Below are positions 47,101 to 59,500 of a DNA stretch of 64,000 bases, piece after piece. Where the stretch lies: assembly GCF_016482825.1 (NCBI RefSeq), contig NZ_JAEMNV010000002.1:248001-312000 (forward strand), given 5' to 3'. This stretch comes from Antrihabitans stalagmiti (lineage in GTDB: Bacteria > Actinomycetota > Actinomycetes > Mycobacteriales > Mycobacteriaceae). The notes beneath the pieces were generated by a model. It was given only the letters and a program-made list of their open reading frames with translations. It searched no databases and was not told where the DNA came from. The position numbers and the translations under genes are program-made. The number at the start of each line of letters is the position of its first letter. Positions within the stretch are counted from its first letter, which is position 1.

Positions 47101-50100
47101 CCCATACGTACGGCACCACCAAGCCTGCGCCGTCGCCGTCGGCGCCGAGCAATCCGACGTGCAACACCGCGTCGAGCAACGCTGGATGAATACCGAATCC
47201 CGCACTGTCGACCGAGTCCGGCAAGGCCACCTCGGCGAACAAGTCCTCGCCTGCCCGCCATAGTCGTTGTACGCCAACGAACGACGAGCCGTACCCGTAG
47301 CCCAGGTCGGCCAACTTCTCGTACCGATCGGCCACAGCTATCTCGACAGCATCTTCGGGCGGCCACACAGCCGACCCCACGCCGCTTTCCGACACAGACG
47401 CTCGCTCGATGGCACCATCGGCGTGCAGCACCCAATCGGTAGCGCCTTGCGTGCCGTAGTCGACTCGCGAGTAGATCGCAACCGACCGAACTCCCGAATC
47501 GGCATCCGCGCCGACCACGACCTGGACTGCGACGCCGCCGGAGTCCGGTACGAGCAGCGGCGCATGCAACGTCAGCTCACGCAGTACTGGACAACCGATC
47601 TCGTCGCCAGCGTGCAAAGCGAACTCGACGAAACCTGTGGCGGGGAACAGCATCCGTCCGAGAATGCGGTGATCGGCTAGCCATGGCTGCGCTGCCGACG
47701 AGAGGCGTCCCGTGTACACGGTGTCACCACCAGGTACCCGAACAACTGCCCGCAGCACGGCATGATCGACCTGATCCAAGCCCAAGCTGCCCACGTCCCT
47801 GACAATTTCCCCGGACGGCAGCCAATAGTGTTGGCGCTGGAACGCATACGTCGGTAGATCGGCGCGCTGTCCACCCGCGCCGGCGAACACTCTCGGCCAG
47901 TCGACATCGGCTCCGGCAGTGCACAACCGACCGACACCGGTCAGCAACGACCGCACCTCGGGCTGTTCCCGCCGGATCAGCGCCACAGTCACTGCGTCTG
48001 GATCCGCGGTCTCGGCAATCATCGCCGACGACGAACTTCCCGGACCCAATTCGACGAAGCGAACTCCACCTGCAGCGACCGCTGCGTCGACCCCATCGGC
48101 GAAACGTACTGTCTCGCGAACGTGCCTCACCCAGTACTCGACCGTGCCGTAGCCGGGACCCGCAAGCGCCCCTGTCACATTCGACACCAAGGGAATACGT
48201 GGTGCACTCGGCTCGATGCCGGCAATCTCCGCGGCGAAATCGGCAAGCATGGGTGCCATCGACATCGAGTGGAAAGAGTGCGACACCCGAAGCCTGCGGA
48301 AACTACGGTCCGCCCACCGTTTCTCGCACTCCGCTATTCCTGCCTCCGGCCCCGAGACCACAACCGAGCCTGGCGAATTCACCGCAGCGATCGAGACACC
48401 GTCCGGCAGTTCGCCGCTCTCGTCGACCGTGCCGGCGATCGACGCCATTGCGCCCCCGGCCGGCAGCGCCGCCATCAATCGGGCACGGACGCCGACCACC
48501 CGTGCGGCGTCGGCCAGTGACAACACGCCCGCGACGTGAGCGGCGACGATCTCACCTACCGAGTGCCCGATGGCAACGTCGGGCACCACGCCCCAGGACT
48601 CCAGCAGGCGGCTCAACCCCACACCTACCGCGAACAGTCCGCACTGCGCGACTATCGTCGCAGCAACTGCCTTCTCATCGTTGTCCCACAGCACGTTCCG
48701 CACATCGACAGCGCCGACGAAAGGCTCGGCCGCCGCCAACGCCTCGTCGAACCCGGCCGAGAACACCGGAAACGTCTCCGCGAGTTGTCGTCCCATACCG
48801 GCCCACTGCGAGCCCTGGCCGGGGAAGACGAAGACGGTCTCACCGGACACACCACGCATCCCGATCGGATCGGCCAGACCAGCCAACAACTCCTCCCGAT
48901 CGGCACCGATTGCGATCGCGCGGTGTTCGAAGCTCGTCCGGCGGGCCAGCGAGACACCGACGTCCAACGGTGTCGCGGTCGGATGCGCTGCGGTCCAGTC
49001 GCGCAGTCGATCGATCTGTGCCGCAACCGCTTCCGCAGTGCGACCGGACACAACCCAAGGAACGACGGGAAGCACGGACGTCGCTGCCGCCACGGCGTCC
49101 TGCGCCGGCGCTTCCTCGACAATCACATGCGCATTCGTTCCACTGATCCCGAACGACGACACCCCTGCCCGCCGTGGTCTACCCGCCTTCGATTCCCATG
49201 CTCTCGACTCCGTCAGCAACCGAACGTCGCCGGACGTCCAATTCACATGCGACGACGGCTCATTCACATGCAAGGTTGCCGGCATCACGCCGCGACGCAT
49301 CGCCTCGACGACCTTGATAACCCCTGCGACACCGGCCGCTGCCTGGGTATGGGCCATATTCGACTTCACCGAACCCAGCCACACCGGACCGACGCGATCG
49401 CGGCCGTAGGTTGCGAGCAACGCCTGCGCCTCGATCGGATCGCCCAGTCGAGTCCCCGTCCCATGGGCTTCGATCACATCCACATCCGCCGCCGACAGCC
49501 CGGCATGTGCCAACGCCGACCTGATCACCCGTTCCTGCGACGGTCCGTTCGGCGCCGTCAGTCCGTTGCTCGCCCCGTCCTGATTGACCGCAGAACCACG
49601 GATCACACCGAGAATTCGATGACCCTTCGCCTGAGCGTCGGAAATACGCTCCAGCACAAGCAGACCCGCGCCCTCACCCCACGCGACCCCATCGGCACTG
49701 TCCGAGAACGACTTACATCGCCCATCGGCAGAAAGCGCGCCCTGCCTGCTGAACTCGACGAACATCGGTTCGGCCATGGCCATCACCGTGACGCCACCGG
49801 CCAACGCCAGGTCGCAGTCGCCGGAACGAAGTGCCTGACCCGCTTGATGCAGTGCGACAAGCGATGACGAGCACGCAGTGTCCACCGATACTGCCGGGCC
49901 GACGAGCCCGAGCGCGTAGGCGACCCGACCGGACACAACACTCGCCGTTGCCCCGACTGTCAAATATCCTTCGACCTCGTCACGGCGTTCGCTCTGCAGC
50001 GCTGCGAAACCGTAGTCGTGCTGCATCACGCCTGCGAACACCCCGGTTGCGCTGCCTCGCAACGACACCGGATCGATGCCTGCGTCCTCGAGCGCCTCCC

Positions 50101-50491
50101 ATGCCACTTCGAGCAGCACCCGCTGCTGCGGGTCCATTGCGGCCGCCTCGCGTGGACTGATGCCGAAGAACGCGGCATCGAACTCGGCCGCACCGTAGAG
50201 AAACCCGCCGGTCCGCGTGTACGACTTGCCGCGTGCCTCCGGATCGGCGTCGTAAAGCCCCTCGTCCCAGCCACGATCGAGCGGGAACTCACCCACTACG
50301 TCACGGCCCTCGGACACCATGTCCCACAACTCGTTCCGCGACGTCACGCCGCCGGGAAAGCGACATCCGACACCGACGATGGCGATCGGCTCACGGGCAG
50401 CGTCGAGCAGCTCCCGCTCCCGCTGGCGAGACTTCCTCAGCTCGGCTGTAACCCAGCGGAGGTTGTCGAGGAGTTCCTTGTCGTCGGCCAT
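44135..50491 (-). CDS. PKS B: KS-AT(malonyl)-DH-ER-KR-ACP
   Basis: Single fully reducing module of 2118 residues. N-terminal docking helix ([12 protein letters not shown]), KS Cys207, AT Ser644 in GHSVG with HSFH near 740, DH with [10 protein letters not shown] (His941) and HPALLD near 1103, ER from about 1370 to 1660 with the cofactor loop [10 protein letters not shown] near 1506, KR with GGTGGLG near 1690, LDD and Tyr near 1831, ACP Ser1997, then a [13 protein letters not shown] docking tail. HSFH differs from the malonyl signature HAFH by one residue. Malonyl-CoA is still the likeliest substrate, but this is less certain than for the other modules. Predicted output is a saturated two-carbon unit. 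The ER-KR part closely resembles that of module 2 of PKS A, suggesting a duplication. GGGGAG lies 9 bases upstream of the ATG, and 43 bases separate it from PKS A. Confidence 0.95.
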   Translation of the reverse strand: MADDKELLDNLRWVTAELRKSRQRERELLDAAREPIAIVGVGCRFPGGVTSRNELWDMVSEGRDVVGEFPLDRGWDEGLYDADPEARGKSYTRTGGFLYGAAEFDAAFFGISPREAAAMDPQQRVLLEVAWEALEDAGIDPVSLRGSATGVFAGVMQHDYGFAALQSERRDEVEGYLTVGATASVVSGRVAYALGLVGPAVSVDTACSSSLVALHQAGQALRSGDCDLALAGGVTVMAMAEPMFVEFSRQGALSADGRCKSFSDSADGVAWGEGAGLLVLERISDAQAKGHRILGVIRGSAVNQDGASNGLTAPNGPSQERVIRSALAHAGLSAADVDVIEAHGTGTRLGDPIEAQALLATYGRDRVGPVWLGSVKSNMAHTQAAAGVAGVIKVVEAMRRGVMPATLHVNEPSSHVNWTSGDVRLLTESRAWESKAGRPRRAGVSSFGISGTNAHVIVEEAPAQDAVAAATSVLPVVPWVVSGRTAEAVAAQIDRLRDWTAAHPTATPLDVGVSLARRTSFEHRAIAIGADREELLAGLADPIGMRGVSGETVFVFPGQGSQWAGMGRQLAETFPVFSAGFDEALAAAEPFVGAVDVRNVLWDNDEKAVAATIVAQCGLFAVGVGLSRLLESWGVVPDVAIGHSVGEIVAAHVAGVLSLADAARVVGVRARLMAALPAGGAMASIAGTVDESGELPDGVSIAAVNSPGSVVVSGPEAGIAECEKRWADRSFRRLRVSHSFHSMSMAPMLADFAAEIAGIEPSAPRIPLVSNVTGALAGPGYGTVEYWVRHVRETVRFADGVDAAVAAGGVRFVELGPGSSSSAMIAETADPDAVTVALIRREQPEVRSLLTGVGRLCTAGADVDWPRVFAGAGGQRADLPTYAFQRQHYWLPSGEIVRDVGSLGLDQVDHAVLRAVVRVPGGDTVYTGRLSSAAQPWLADHRILGRMLFPATGFVEFALHAGDEIGCPVLRELTLHAPLLVPDSGGVAVQVVVGADADSGVRSVAIYSRVDYGTQGATDWVLHADGAIERASVSESGVGSAVWPPEDAVEIAVADRYEKLADLGYGYGSSFVGVQRLWRAGEDLFAEVALPDSVDSAGFGIHPALLDAVLHVGLLGADGDGAGLVVPYVWEGAVLSASGAHRLRVRTTMSGDNEGGLAGGLVAFDDAGRVVVSVRRMIARALTADQLADSGFRETPVLHQVRWSELGDWRHDGEVGTVLTTRVTQWADALDGAAAVPDVLVVDCAAAEDHRGLPARVSAVTELVLTLLQGFMASEPLSGSHLVVVVERGVVGGAVRGLVRSAQAEDPGRITLVVRDGDHQEVTYAGLPTLGEPEIAVRNDVLSVPRLVTADTAADLPESGWRLEVVNRGMLDGVGIVPISAEISDLEPGMVRVDVRAMGVNFKDVMVCLGVVAPDRVTVVSDISGVVTATGPGVTDLAVGDSVMGLAPEGGSAVVTDHRLLTRLPAGWSFAQAAGVPTVYLTALFALADTAGVTAGQRLLVHAAAGGVGMAAVALARLWGLEVYATASRGKWSTVEGLGIAADRIADSRTLEFEEQFLAATDGAGMDVVLDSLAGDFVDAGLRLLPRGGWFVEMGKTDIRDSTEIGSSHGGVRYRAIDLADVDRDRIGAMLSDLTALFDAGKLAPLPVSGWDVRQAPDAFRYFGQARHVGKIVLTVPQQLNPNGTVLITGGTGGLGSELARHLVIEHGVRHLVLASRSGPAAPGADRLYEELDELGASVELVACDVSDRAECAALVAGISEQHPLTAVIHAAGVLDDGTVAALTPQRMRTALAPKADAAWYLHESTADRALAWFVLFSSVAGVFGAPGQANYAAANAFLDDLAEHRRSMGLTAVSIDWGLWSAEVGMGGTLDSSDTTRMARGGMYPLATEAGLGLFDAAVAHVAPAVVAARFDIAGLRSAARESPVPPILREIVGGRPEAANGRPADAALQLDGLTAEQQAKRLLETVRSQIATVLGHRKPEQVDPEANFHDLGFDSLTSVELRNRLKAVTGLQLPATTVFDHPTPAAIAAYLLQRLGPSAAEGELDVLTMLDRALAMVNQSPADADVRKAISTKLLRALTELDGGVVRESGVPAVTADSIAQADLDEMFDLIDEELK
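44144..44149 (-). promoter_or_regulatory. Ribosome binding site of PKS C (GTG start)
   Basis: The minus strand reads GAGGAG, 8 bases upstream of the GTG at 44135 and inside the last codons of PKS B. It supports a GTG start directly overlapping the upstream stop codon (TAGTG). Confidence 0.65.
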
Positions 50492-50534
50492 TACAGGTAG
50501 CTCCCCTTCCTCGTCCTGGTCCTCGCTGGCACGA

Positions 50535-53500
50535 TCATGACTTTCCGAATTCGCGTTGGATCATGTCGAGCAGTTCATCGGCACTCGCCGACTCCAGATC
50601 GCCGCTGTCGACCGGTGTCTGCTCGCGCCGCGCGCCGATGTCTCGGACGGTCCGGACAAGCGCCTCCAACCGATCCGAGACCTGTGTCAGCACGGCCCCT
50701 CCCGGCTCCAGCTGAGTGAGCGCGCGCTCGAGCCGATCCAGCTCACCGAGGACACCGTCGGCGGCATCACCAAGAACCTGCTGCTGCAGGTATGTTGCAA
50801 TCGCGAGCGGGGTCGGATGATCGAATACCGTTGTCGCCGAGAGCTGCAGTCCGGTAACAGTATTGAGTCGGTTGCGGAGCTCCACCGCGGTGAGCGAGTC
50901 GAAGCCGAGGTCGCGGAAGTTCGCTTCCGGATCTACCTGCTCGCCCCGACGGTGTCCGAGTACGATCGCGATCTGCGCGCGGACCGTATCCAGCAACCGC
51001 TTGGCCTGCTGCTCCGCGGACAACCCGCCGAGATCCAGTGCCGCAGTTGCGATCGGCGCAGGATCGACTGTACGTCGGCCGCCGACGAGGTCGTGGAGGA
51101 TCGGCGGCCTGTGCGCCGCCGCACGGAGCGCGGCCAGATCGAAGTCGGCAGCGATCACAACGGCTCCGGGCTGAGCTACCGCGTCGTCGAACAACCTGAC
51201 CCCGACGTCGGTTACCAAGGGGCGCAGGCCGCCCCGACCGATTCGCGCGGTGTTCGCTGTGCCGAGTGTCGCTCCCATGCCCGCGTCGGCTGCCCACAGA
51301 CCCCAGTCGATCGCCACAGCCGGCAAGCCGAGCGCCCGTCGATGCACCGCAAGCTCGTCGAGAAAGCCGTTGGCCGCTGCATAGTTCGCCTGCCCGGGAG
51401 ATCCGAAAACACCTGCAACAGAGGAGAACATGACGAACCACGCGAGGTCGTGATCGCGCGTCAGTTCGTGCAGGTGCCATGCAGCATCGACCTTCGGTGC
51501 CAGTACGGCACGCAGTCGCTTCGGGTTCAGCGCGGCGAGAACGCCATCGTCAAGCACGCCCGCCGTATGGACGATGCCGGTGAGCGGGTGTTCCTTCGGC
51601 AGTTGCTCGACAAGGTCACGGCATGCAGCACGGTCGGCAACATCACATTCCGCGATCCGTACCTGTGCACCGAGGTCGGTGAGCGAGGCGAGCAACAGCT
51701 CGGCGCCAGGCGCCGAAAGTCCACGCCGACTTGCCAGGACAAGATGCCGAACGCCGTGCTCGACGACAAGGTGCCGCGCAAGTACCGCGCCGAGTCCACC
51801 TGTCCCACCGGTGATCAGCACGGTGCCGTTCGGATCGAGCGGCTGCGGGACGGTCAGGACGATCTTTCCGACATGGCGCGCCTGGCCGAAGTATCGAAAC
51901 GCGTCCGGTGCGTTGCGGACATCCCACGCCGATATCGGTAGCGGGGCAAGCCTGCCCGACTCGAACAGTGTCGACAACTCGCCGAGTAGTCGGCCGATGT
52001 GGTCGCTATCGACCTTGGTCAGGTCGACGGCGCGGTACCGCACTCCGTCGTGAACGCTCGCGACCTGTGCCGGATCGCGGATGTCGGTCTTGCCCATCTC
52101 GATGAACCAACCGCCGCGTGGCAGCAGTCGCAGGCCTGCGTCGACGAATTCGCCTGCCAGGGAATCCAAGACGACGTCCATACCTGCGTCGTCTGTCGCG
52201 GCCGAGAAGAACTTCTCGAATTCGAGGGTCCGCGAATCTGCGATCCGATCCGGCGCGACACCCAAACCGCGCACTGTCGACCATTTTCCGCGGCTGGCCG
52301 TCGCGTACACCTCGACGCCCCACAACCGAGCGAGCGCCACGGCCGCCATACCGACGCCACCGGCAGCTGCATGGACAAGCAACCGCTGGCCTGCCCTGAT
52401 GTCGGCGATGTCCGACAACGCCAGCCATGCGGTCAGGTAGACCGTCGGGACACCCGCGGCCTCCCCGAACGACCAGCCCGCCGGAATCCTTGTCACCAGT
52501 TGCTGATTCGTCACAACCGTCGACCCGCCACCCGGCGCGAGTCCCATCACCCGGTCACCTACCGCAAACTCGCGCACGTCCGGACCGACCTCGACCACAA
52601 CCCCGGCTACGTCGGACACCACACCGACCGCATCGGCCGATACGACACCCAGGCACACCAGCACGTCCCGGAAGTTGACGCCCATCGCCCGCACCGCGAT
52701 TCGAAGCATGCCCTCGCCGAGTGTCGGTTGGCGATCCGAAGCCTCGACGATCCCGACGCCGTCCAGCACACCTGGATTCACCACGGCCAGCTTCCAGTCG
52801 GCCGCAGGCAGGGTATGCGGATCGACAGGGGCCACGCGCGGTGCGGAGACCGCACCGTCGCGAAGCGCCAATTCCGGCTCTCCCAGCATCGGTAGATGCG
52901 CGAAGTCGACGTCGGTTGCAGCACCCTCGATGTCCACCAGGGTGATTCGCCCCGGCTCTTCGGCCTGCGCGGAACGCAGCAGACCCCGGACAGCACCCCC
53001 CGAGAGACCGCGTGTGATGGCCACCAGATGTGAATCGGCGTACCGTCGATCGCCGAGGAAGGCCTGGACAAGCGCGAGTGTGTGGTCGAGTCCGCCGTGC
53101 ACGCCTGGCACACTCGACGGCTCCGAAGGGGATGAATCGTCGACTGCAGCAACACATTCGACGACGATGACGTCGGGAGCAGGATCAGCCCCTGTGACGA
53201 GGGCGATCGCCTCTGCCACACTCAGGAGCCGACCCGCAACGCCGGAACGTGCGGGCTTCTGCAGCTCTGTCCACTGCACCTCGTGCAAGACGAGAGAATT
53301 GCGTACCGCTGCTCGTGGCTGCCAATTCACTGGCAAGGGTCGTGCGGCTATTCGATCCACCGAAACGACAGCACGCCCAGCGTCATCGAATGCTTCGAAC
53401 GAGCCTGCGGCACCGCCGCTCACCACGATCCGTGCGCGGAGTCGACGCGCGCCGGTGGCAAGCAACGAGACGCCCTGCCACACGAACGGCACCAGAACCG

Positions 53501-56500
53501 CGTTGTCGGTGCCCGGTTCGAACGACCCGAGTACTCCAGCATGAACAAGCGCGTCGAGCAACGCGGGATGGATTCCGAATGCTGCGTTGTCCGCCGCATC
53601 GTTGGTCACCGCATCCGGCAGCGCGACGTCAGCGAAGAGCACGTCTGCGTCGCGCCACAGCCGTTGCACGCCGATAAATGTGGGTCCGTAGCCGTACCCG
53701 GCCTCGGCCAGGCGGGCATATCTTTCGGCGACGTCGAGCTCGGTCGCACGCTCGGGTGGCCACGGGCCGGAATAGACCTGCACGCCTGATGGATCGGCCG
53801 CACTCACGACCGCCTCGGCGTGCAGTACCCACTCTGCGTCCGGCTGGTCACCTCGTGAATAGACCGACACAGCCGAGTCGCGCATCGCGACCTGAACCGC
53901 AACACCACCTGAATCGGGCAGCACCAACGGCTCTCGCAACATCAGTTCCTCGATATGACCGCATTCGACTTCGCTGCCCGCGCGAATCACCAACTCCGCC
54001 AACGCCGCTGCGGGCACCAAGACCGAACCAAGGACCGTGTGGTCTGCCAACCAGGGCAGTGAGCCGATCGACATCCGGCCGGTGAACACCAGGTCGCCAC
54101 CGGGCACACCAACCATTGTTCGTAGGACCGGATGATCGACGCGTGTCTGACCAAGGCTGCTCGACTCGGCTGGAGAATCGGCATGCAGCCAATAGCGTTG
54201 GCGTTGAAACGCATACGACGGCAAATCCACCCGCTGCGCACCCTGCCCCGCAAAGAACTGCACCCAATCCACCGCGACGCCATGGCAATGCGCATCCGCC
54301 ACCGCCCGCACCAGCATCTGCACCTGCGGACGCCCCCGCCGCTGCGTCGCAACCACAGCATCGGCACCGATCACCGCCGACAACTGCGCATCCGGACCGA
54401 CCTCAACGAACCGGCTGCCACCCGCAACCTTCGCCGCACTGATCCCATCAGCGAAGCGGACCGGCTCCCGCACCTGCCGCACCCAATACCCCGGATCAGT
54501 GAACAACTCCGACTCCAGTTGCCCGGTCACGTTCGACACCAACGCAACACGCGGCAGATGCCACGTGAGTTGCTGTGCCACCGCCGCGAACTCCGCCACC
54601 ATCGGATCCATCAACTCCGAATGAAACGCATGACTCACAGTGAGCCGTTTCGTGCGCCGACCCGACCACCGCGCTTCCAGTTCCTCGATCGCCGCCACCG
54701 GACCCGACACCGTCACCGACGAACGACTGTTGATCCCCGCGATCGACACCCCCACAGGTAGATCCGCAATGTCAGCCTCAGCGATTTCCACCGCCAGCAT
54801 CGCCCCACCCGCAGGCAACGCCGCCATCAACGCACCCCGCGCCGTCACCAACCGCACCGCATCCGCCAGATCCAACACCCCCGCCACATGCGCCGCCGCG
54901 ATCTCCCCGATCGAATGCCCCACCACCACATCCGGAATCACACCCCACGACTCGAGAAGGCGACAGAGAGCCACCTCGACCGCAAACAAGGCCAGCTGGG
55001 TGTTGTCCGTCCGATCCAGATCCGTTCCACTGTCGAACAACCACCCCGGATCACACACCTGTGTGATTGCTTCCGCGAACACCGGAAACGCCTCGAACAA
55101 CTCCCGACCCATCCCCGACGACTGCGCACCCTGCCCCGAGAACACGAACACCGTCTTCCCCGCAACAACCTTCACCGGAACCACAGCCTCGAGCCCAGCC
55201 GGATCAACCACCGCCACCCGCCACGGCAACTGCGCCCTACCCGCCAACGACACTCCGACATCCACCGCGGACACGTCTGGATGCACGTCCAGCCACCGCC
55301 GCAGCCGAAGCGACTGTGCAACAACAGCATCCGCCGACCGACCCGACACCACCCACGGCACCACCGGGAGCGAAATCGATTTCCCCACGCCACCATCCGA
55401 CAGCGCCACACCCTCGACCGACGGGGCTTCCTCCACAATCACATGCGCATTCGTCCCACTGATCCCGAACGACGACACCCCCGCCCGCCGCGGCCGACCC
55501 TTCGACTCCCACACCCGCGCCTCACTCAAAAGACGCACCGCACCCACCGACCAATCCACATGCGACGACGGCACACCCCCAAACAACGACGCCGGCATCA
55601 CCCCCCGCCGCATCGCCTCCACCACCTTGATCACACCCGCGACACCCGCCGCCGCCTGCGTATGACCCATATTCGACTTCACCGACCCCAACCACACCGG
55701 ACCGTTTTCCCGATTCTGGCCATACGTCGCCAACAACGCCTGCGCCTCGATCGGATCCCCCAACGCCGTCCCCGTCCCATGCCCCTCCACCACATCCACA
55801 TCAGCCGACACCAACCCCGCCGACGCCAACGCCGACCGAATCACCCGCTCCTGCGACGGACCATTCGGCGCCGTCAACCCATTCGACGCACCATCCTGAT
55901 TCACCGCAGAACCCCGCACCACCCCCAACACCCGATGACCCTTCAACCGCGCATCCGACAACCGCTCCAACACAACCAAACCCGCACCCTCACCCCACCC
56001 AACCCCATCAGCCGAATCAGAAAACGACTTACACCGACCATCCGGAGCCAAACCCCGCTGCCGACTGAAGTCGACGAAGACGGTCGGTGTTCCCATCACC
56101 GTCACACCGCCGGCCAACGCCAGACTGCACTCCCCCGATCGCAATGCCGCAGAAGCTTGATGCATTGCAACCAAGGACGACGAACACGCCGTGTCCACCG
56201 AGACAGCCGGGCCCAACAACCCGAGCGAGTACGCAACTCGACCCGTTACCAGCGAACCGCCGGGTGTATGCGATCCGTAGTCGTGATACATCACGCCTGC
56301 GAACACTCCGGTGTCGGTGCCGCGCAACGACACCGGATCGATCCCTGCGTCTTCGAGCGCCTCCCACGCCACCTCGAGCAGTATGCGTTGCTGCGGGTTG
56401 GTTGCTAGTGCTTCACGCGGCGAGATGCCGAAGAACGCCGCATCGAAATCGCCTGCGTCGTAGAGAAACCCACCGGAGTTCGTATATGACTTACCCTCCG

Positions 56501-59500
56501 CGTCGGGATCCGGATCGTAAAGATTGTCGTCCCATCCGCGGTCGTCGGGAAACTCGCCGATGACATCCAAACCGTCGGATACCAACTGCCACAGATCGTC
56601 TCGGGATCCAACTCCCCCCGGATATCGACAGCCCACACCCACGATGGCAATAGGCTCTGCCGACTCGGCGATACGCGCCGGTTGAGCTGACACGCGCGAT
56701 GCGCCGCTCGACTGTTCGACCAGGTAGGCGGCGAGCGCCGTCGGCGTAGGGTAATCGAAGACCGCGGTTGCAGGAAGCGGCAGTCCCGTAGCTGCTTTCA
56801 GACGGTTGCGGACTTCCAGCGCCAGCAGTGAGTCGAAGCCGAGATCCTGGAAATTTCTGTCCGGGTCGATGGCGTCCGGGGCGGTGTGCCCGAGTGCCAC
56901 CGCTATCTCCGCGCGCACAGTGTCGAGCACCACTGAAAGCTGTTCTTGTGGAGCGATATTCGCCATTCGATCGACAAAAGTATGCGATCGTCCGACAGTG
57001 TGCGCCGACGGGCGCGGCTTCGGCGCAATGACACCCCACATCGGCGTACCCAGCCCGGCACGTGCCCGCAAGGTTCGCGAGTCGACTGTCGCGGCAACCA
57101 CGTCCGGGCGCAGGGAACGAATTGCCTCGTCGAAGAGCGTCAGCGCGTCCTCGGTCGGCAGCGGGGTCAATCCGGCGCGACCGAGCCTGGCAGTGTCGGT
57201 GTCGCTCAGTACGGCCGTCATACCGCCATCCGCCCTCCACGGACCCCAGGCGATCGAGGTCGCGACGGAACCGGCCGCGTGCCGCTCCCGCGCGAGCGCG
57301 TCCAAAAATGCGTTCGCTGCCGCGTAGTTCGCCTGTGCAGGTGACCCGACAACCCCTGCGGCAGAAGAGAACAACACGAACATCGACAGATCGTGGTCAA
57401 CCGTGGCGGTGTGGAGGTACCACGCGCCGTCGACCTTGGGCCGCAGTACTCTCCTCAGTCGGTCCGGATCGAGCGTGCAGAGCACGCCGTCCTCGACGAC
57501 ACCCGCGGCATGCACAACACCGACGAGCGGAACCTCCGCGTCGATCGACGCTACGAGTTCACGCACTGCGCCGAGATCGGCGACGTCGCAGGCGACAACC
57601 CGCACGTCGGCACCCTGTTCCACCAGTTCCGCCCGCAGTTGCTCCGCCCCCGGTGTCGACGCACCACGGCGACTCACGAGGAGCAAATGCCGAACTCCAT
57701 ATCGGCGGACCAGATGTCGAGCGAGAATCGCCCCGAGCCCACCGGTTCCACCCGTGATCAACACGGTTCCGGCCGACAGCTCGGGCGGCGGTGTCAGCGT
57801 CGGCGCAGCACCGCGTACCAATCGTGGGACGAACACCTGCGCTCCACGCAGCGCAAGTTGTGGCTCGGTGGATGCTGATGTCGCAGAGAGGATCTCAGCC
57901 ACGTCGACATGGACACCGTCAATATCAACCAGCCGCACCCGGTCCGGTTCCTCTACCTGAATCGACCGGACCAATCCCCAGACAGCGCCCGCACCGAGGT
58001 CGACCGTGTCGTTTTCGTGGACCGTCACGCCACCCCGGGTGAGCACGGTGAGGGTGCTCGCATCGAACCTCGCGTCTTGCAGAAACTGCTGCAGCACAGC
58101 CACAACCGTCTGAGACATCGTGTGCACGTTGGCAACCACATCGGTCCGCGCGTGGGCCGAGCGCACATCCACAACGACATCGGCAGGCACAACTGCTACG
58201 GCTGAGTCGACGACAGCGCTCCACTCGGCGTACGACACCGACGCGGGCGGGCAGTGCACCGGTTGCCACTCGACTCGGAGCAACGACGAGGTGTCGGACT
58301 CGTTGTCGTCGACCGCGATCGCACGCGCTGTCACTTCGGCAACCGATAGGACCGGGCGGCCTTGCGAATCCACAACGACCAATGCCATCGTGTCTGGCGC
58401 AGTCACCGTGATCCGCGCACGGACCGCTGTTGCACCCGATGCCTGCAGCGTCACGCCTTCCCACACGAACGGCAGGAGGACACCGTCCGCGGAGCGCATC
58501 GCCAACTGTGCGTGCAGAATCGAATCGAGCAGAGCGGGATGCAACCCGAAACCGCTTGCGTCCGTCGAATCCGGCAGTGCAGCTTCGACGAACAGTTCGT
58601 CGCCACGGCGCCACAGCGCGGTCAGACCACGGAAGGCGCTGCCGTAGTGATAGCCGCTCGTCGCGAGGCGACCGTAGAGATCACCTAGCTCGACCGCGTC
58701 GGACCCGAGAGGAGGCCAGGCAGCAAGATCGACAGCGGGCGTATCAATTGCGGGCGAGAGCTTGCCACTCGCGTGCAGGGTCCATTCGTCCACGCTCGAA
58801 CCAGCGGATACCGTCTCGTCCCGCGCGTATATGGACACGGTTCGCGTACCCGATTCGTCTGCTCCACCGACAATCACGTGCACGACCGCAGCGCCGTCAG
58901 CGGAGAGTCGCATCGGTGCGGTGATCGACAGTTCGCGAATCGAACGGCAACCCACTTCGTCGCCGGCACGGACGGCAAGTTCGACGAAAACCGTTCCGGC
59001 AACGACGATGCTGTTGCCGATCCGGTGGTCCGCCAGCCACGGCTGCGCCATCGGGGACAGCACGCCGGTAACTACGACACCACCCGAATCCGGGTTCGCG
59101 ACAATAGCATTCACCAGCGGATGGCCAGTCGCCCGCAATCCGGCTGCGTCGACGGCAGCGGCTCCTGCGCTCGCCCAGTACCGAACGGGGGCAAAGGCAT
59201 ACGGAGGCAGGGGCACGTACGTCGCGCCTTTTCCGCCGAGCATCGCACGCAATGTCACCGCGATACCACTACAAGCCAGGGTTGCTGCCGCGGTGATCGT
59301 CGAAACCACACCACCGCGATCCTTACGCAGCAGCGGGACCGCGCAGACATCGTCGATCGAAATCGACTCGTGCAGCAGGTTCGTCAGGCCTCCGTCCGGG
59401 CCGAGTACGACGAAACGGACCACTCCTGCCTCGTCGAGCGAACGGATCGCATCGGCGAATCCGACCGGCTCACGCACCTGACGAACCCAGTACTCCGCTG

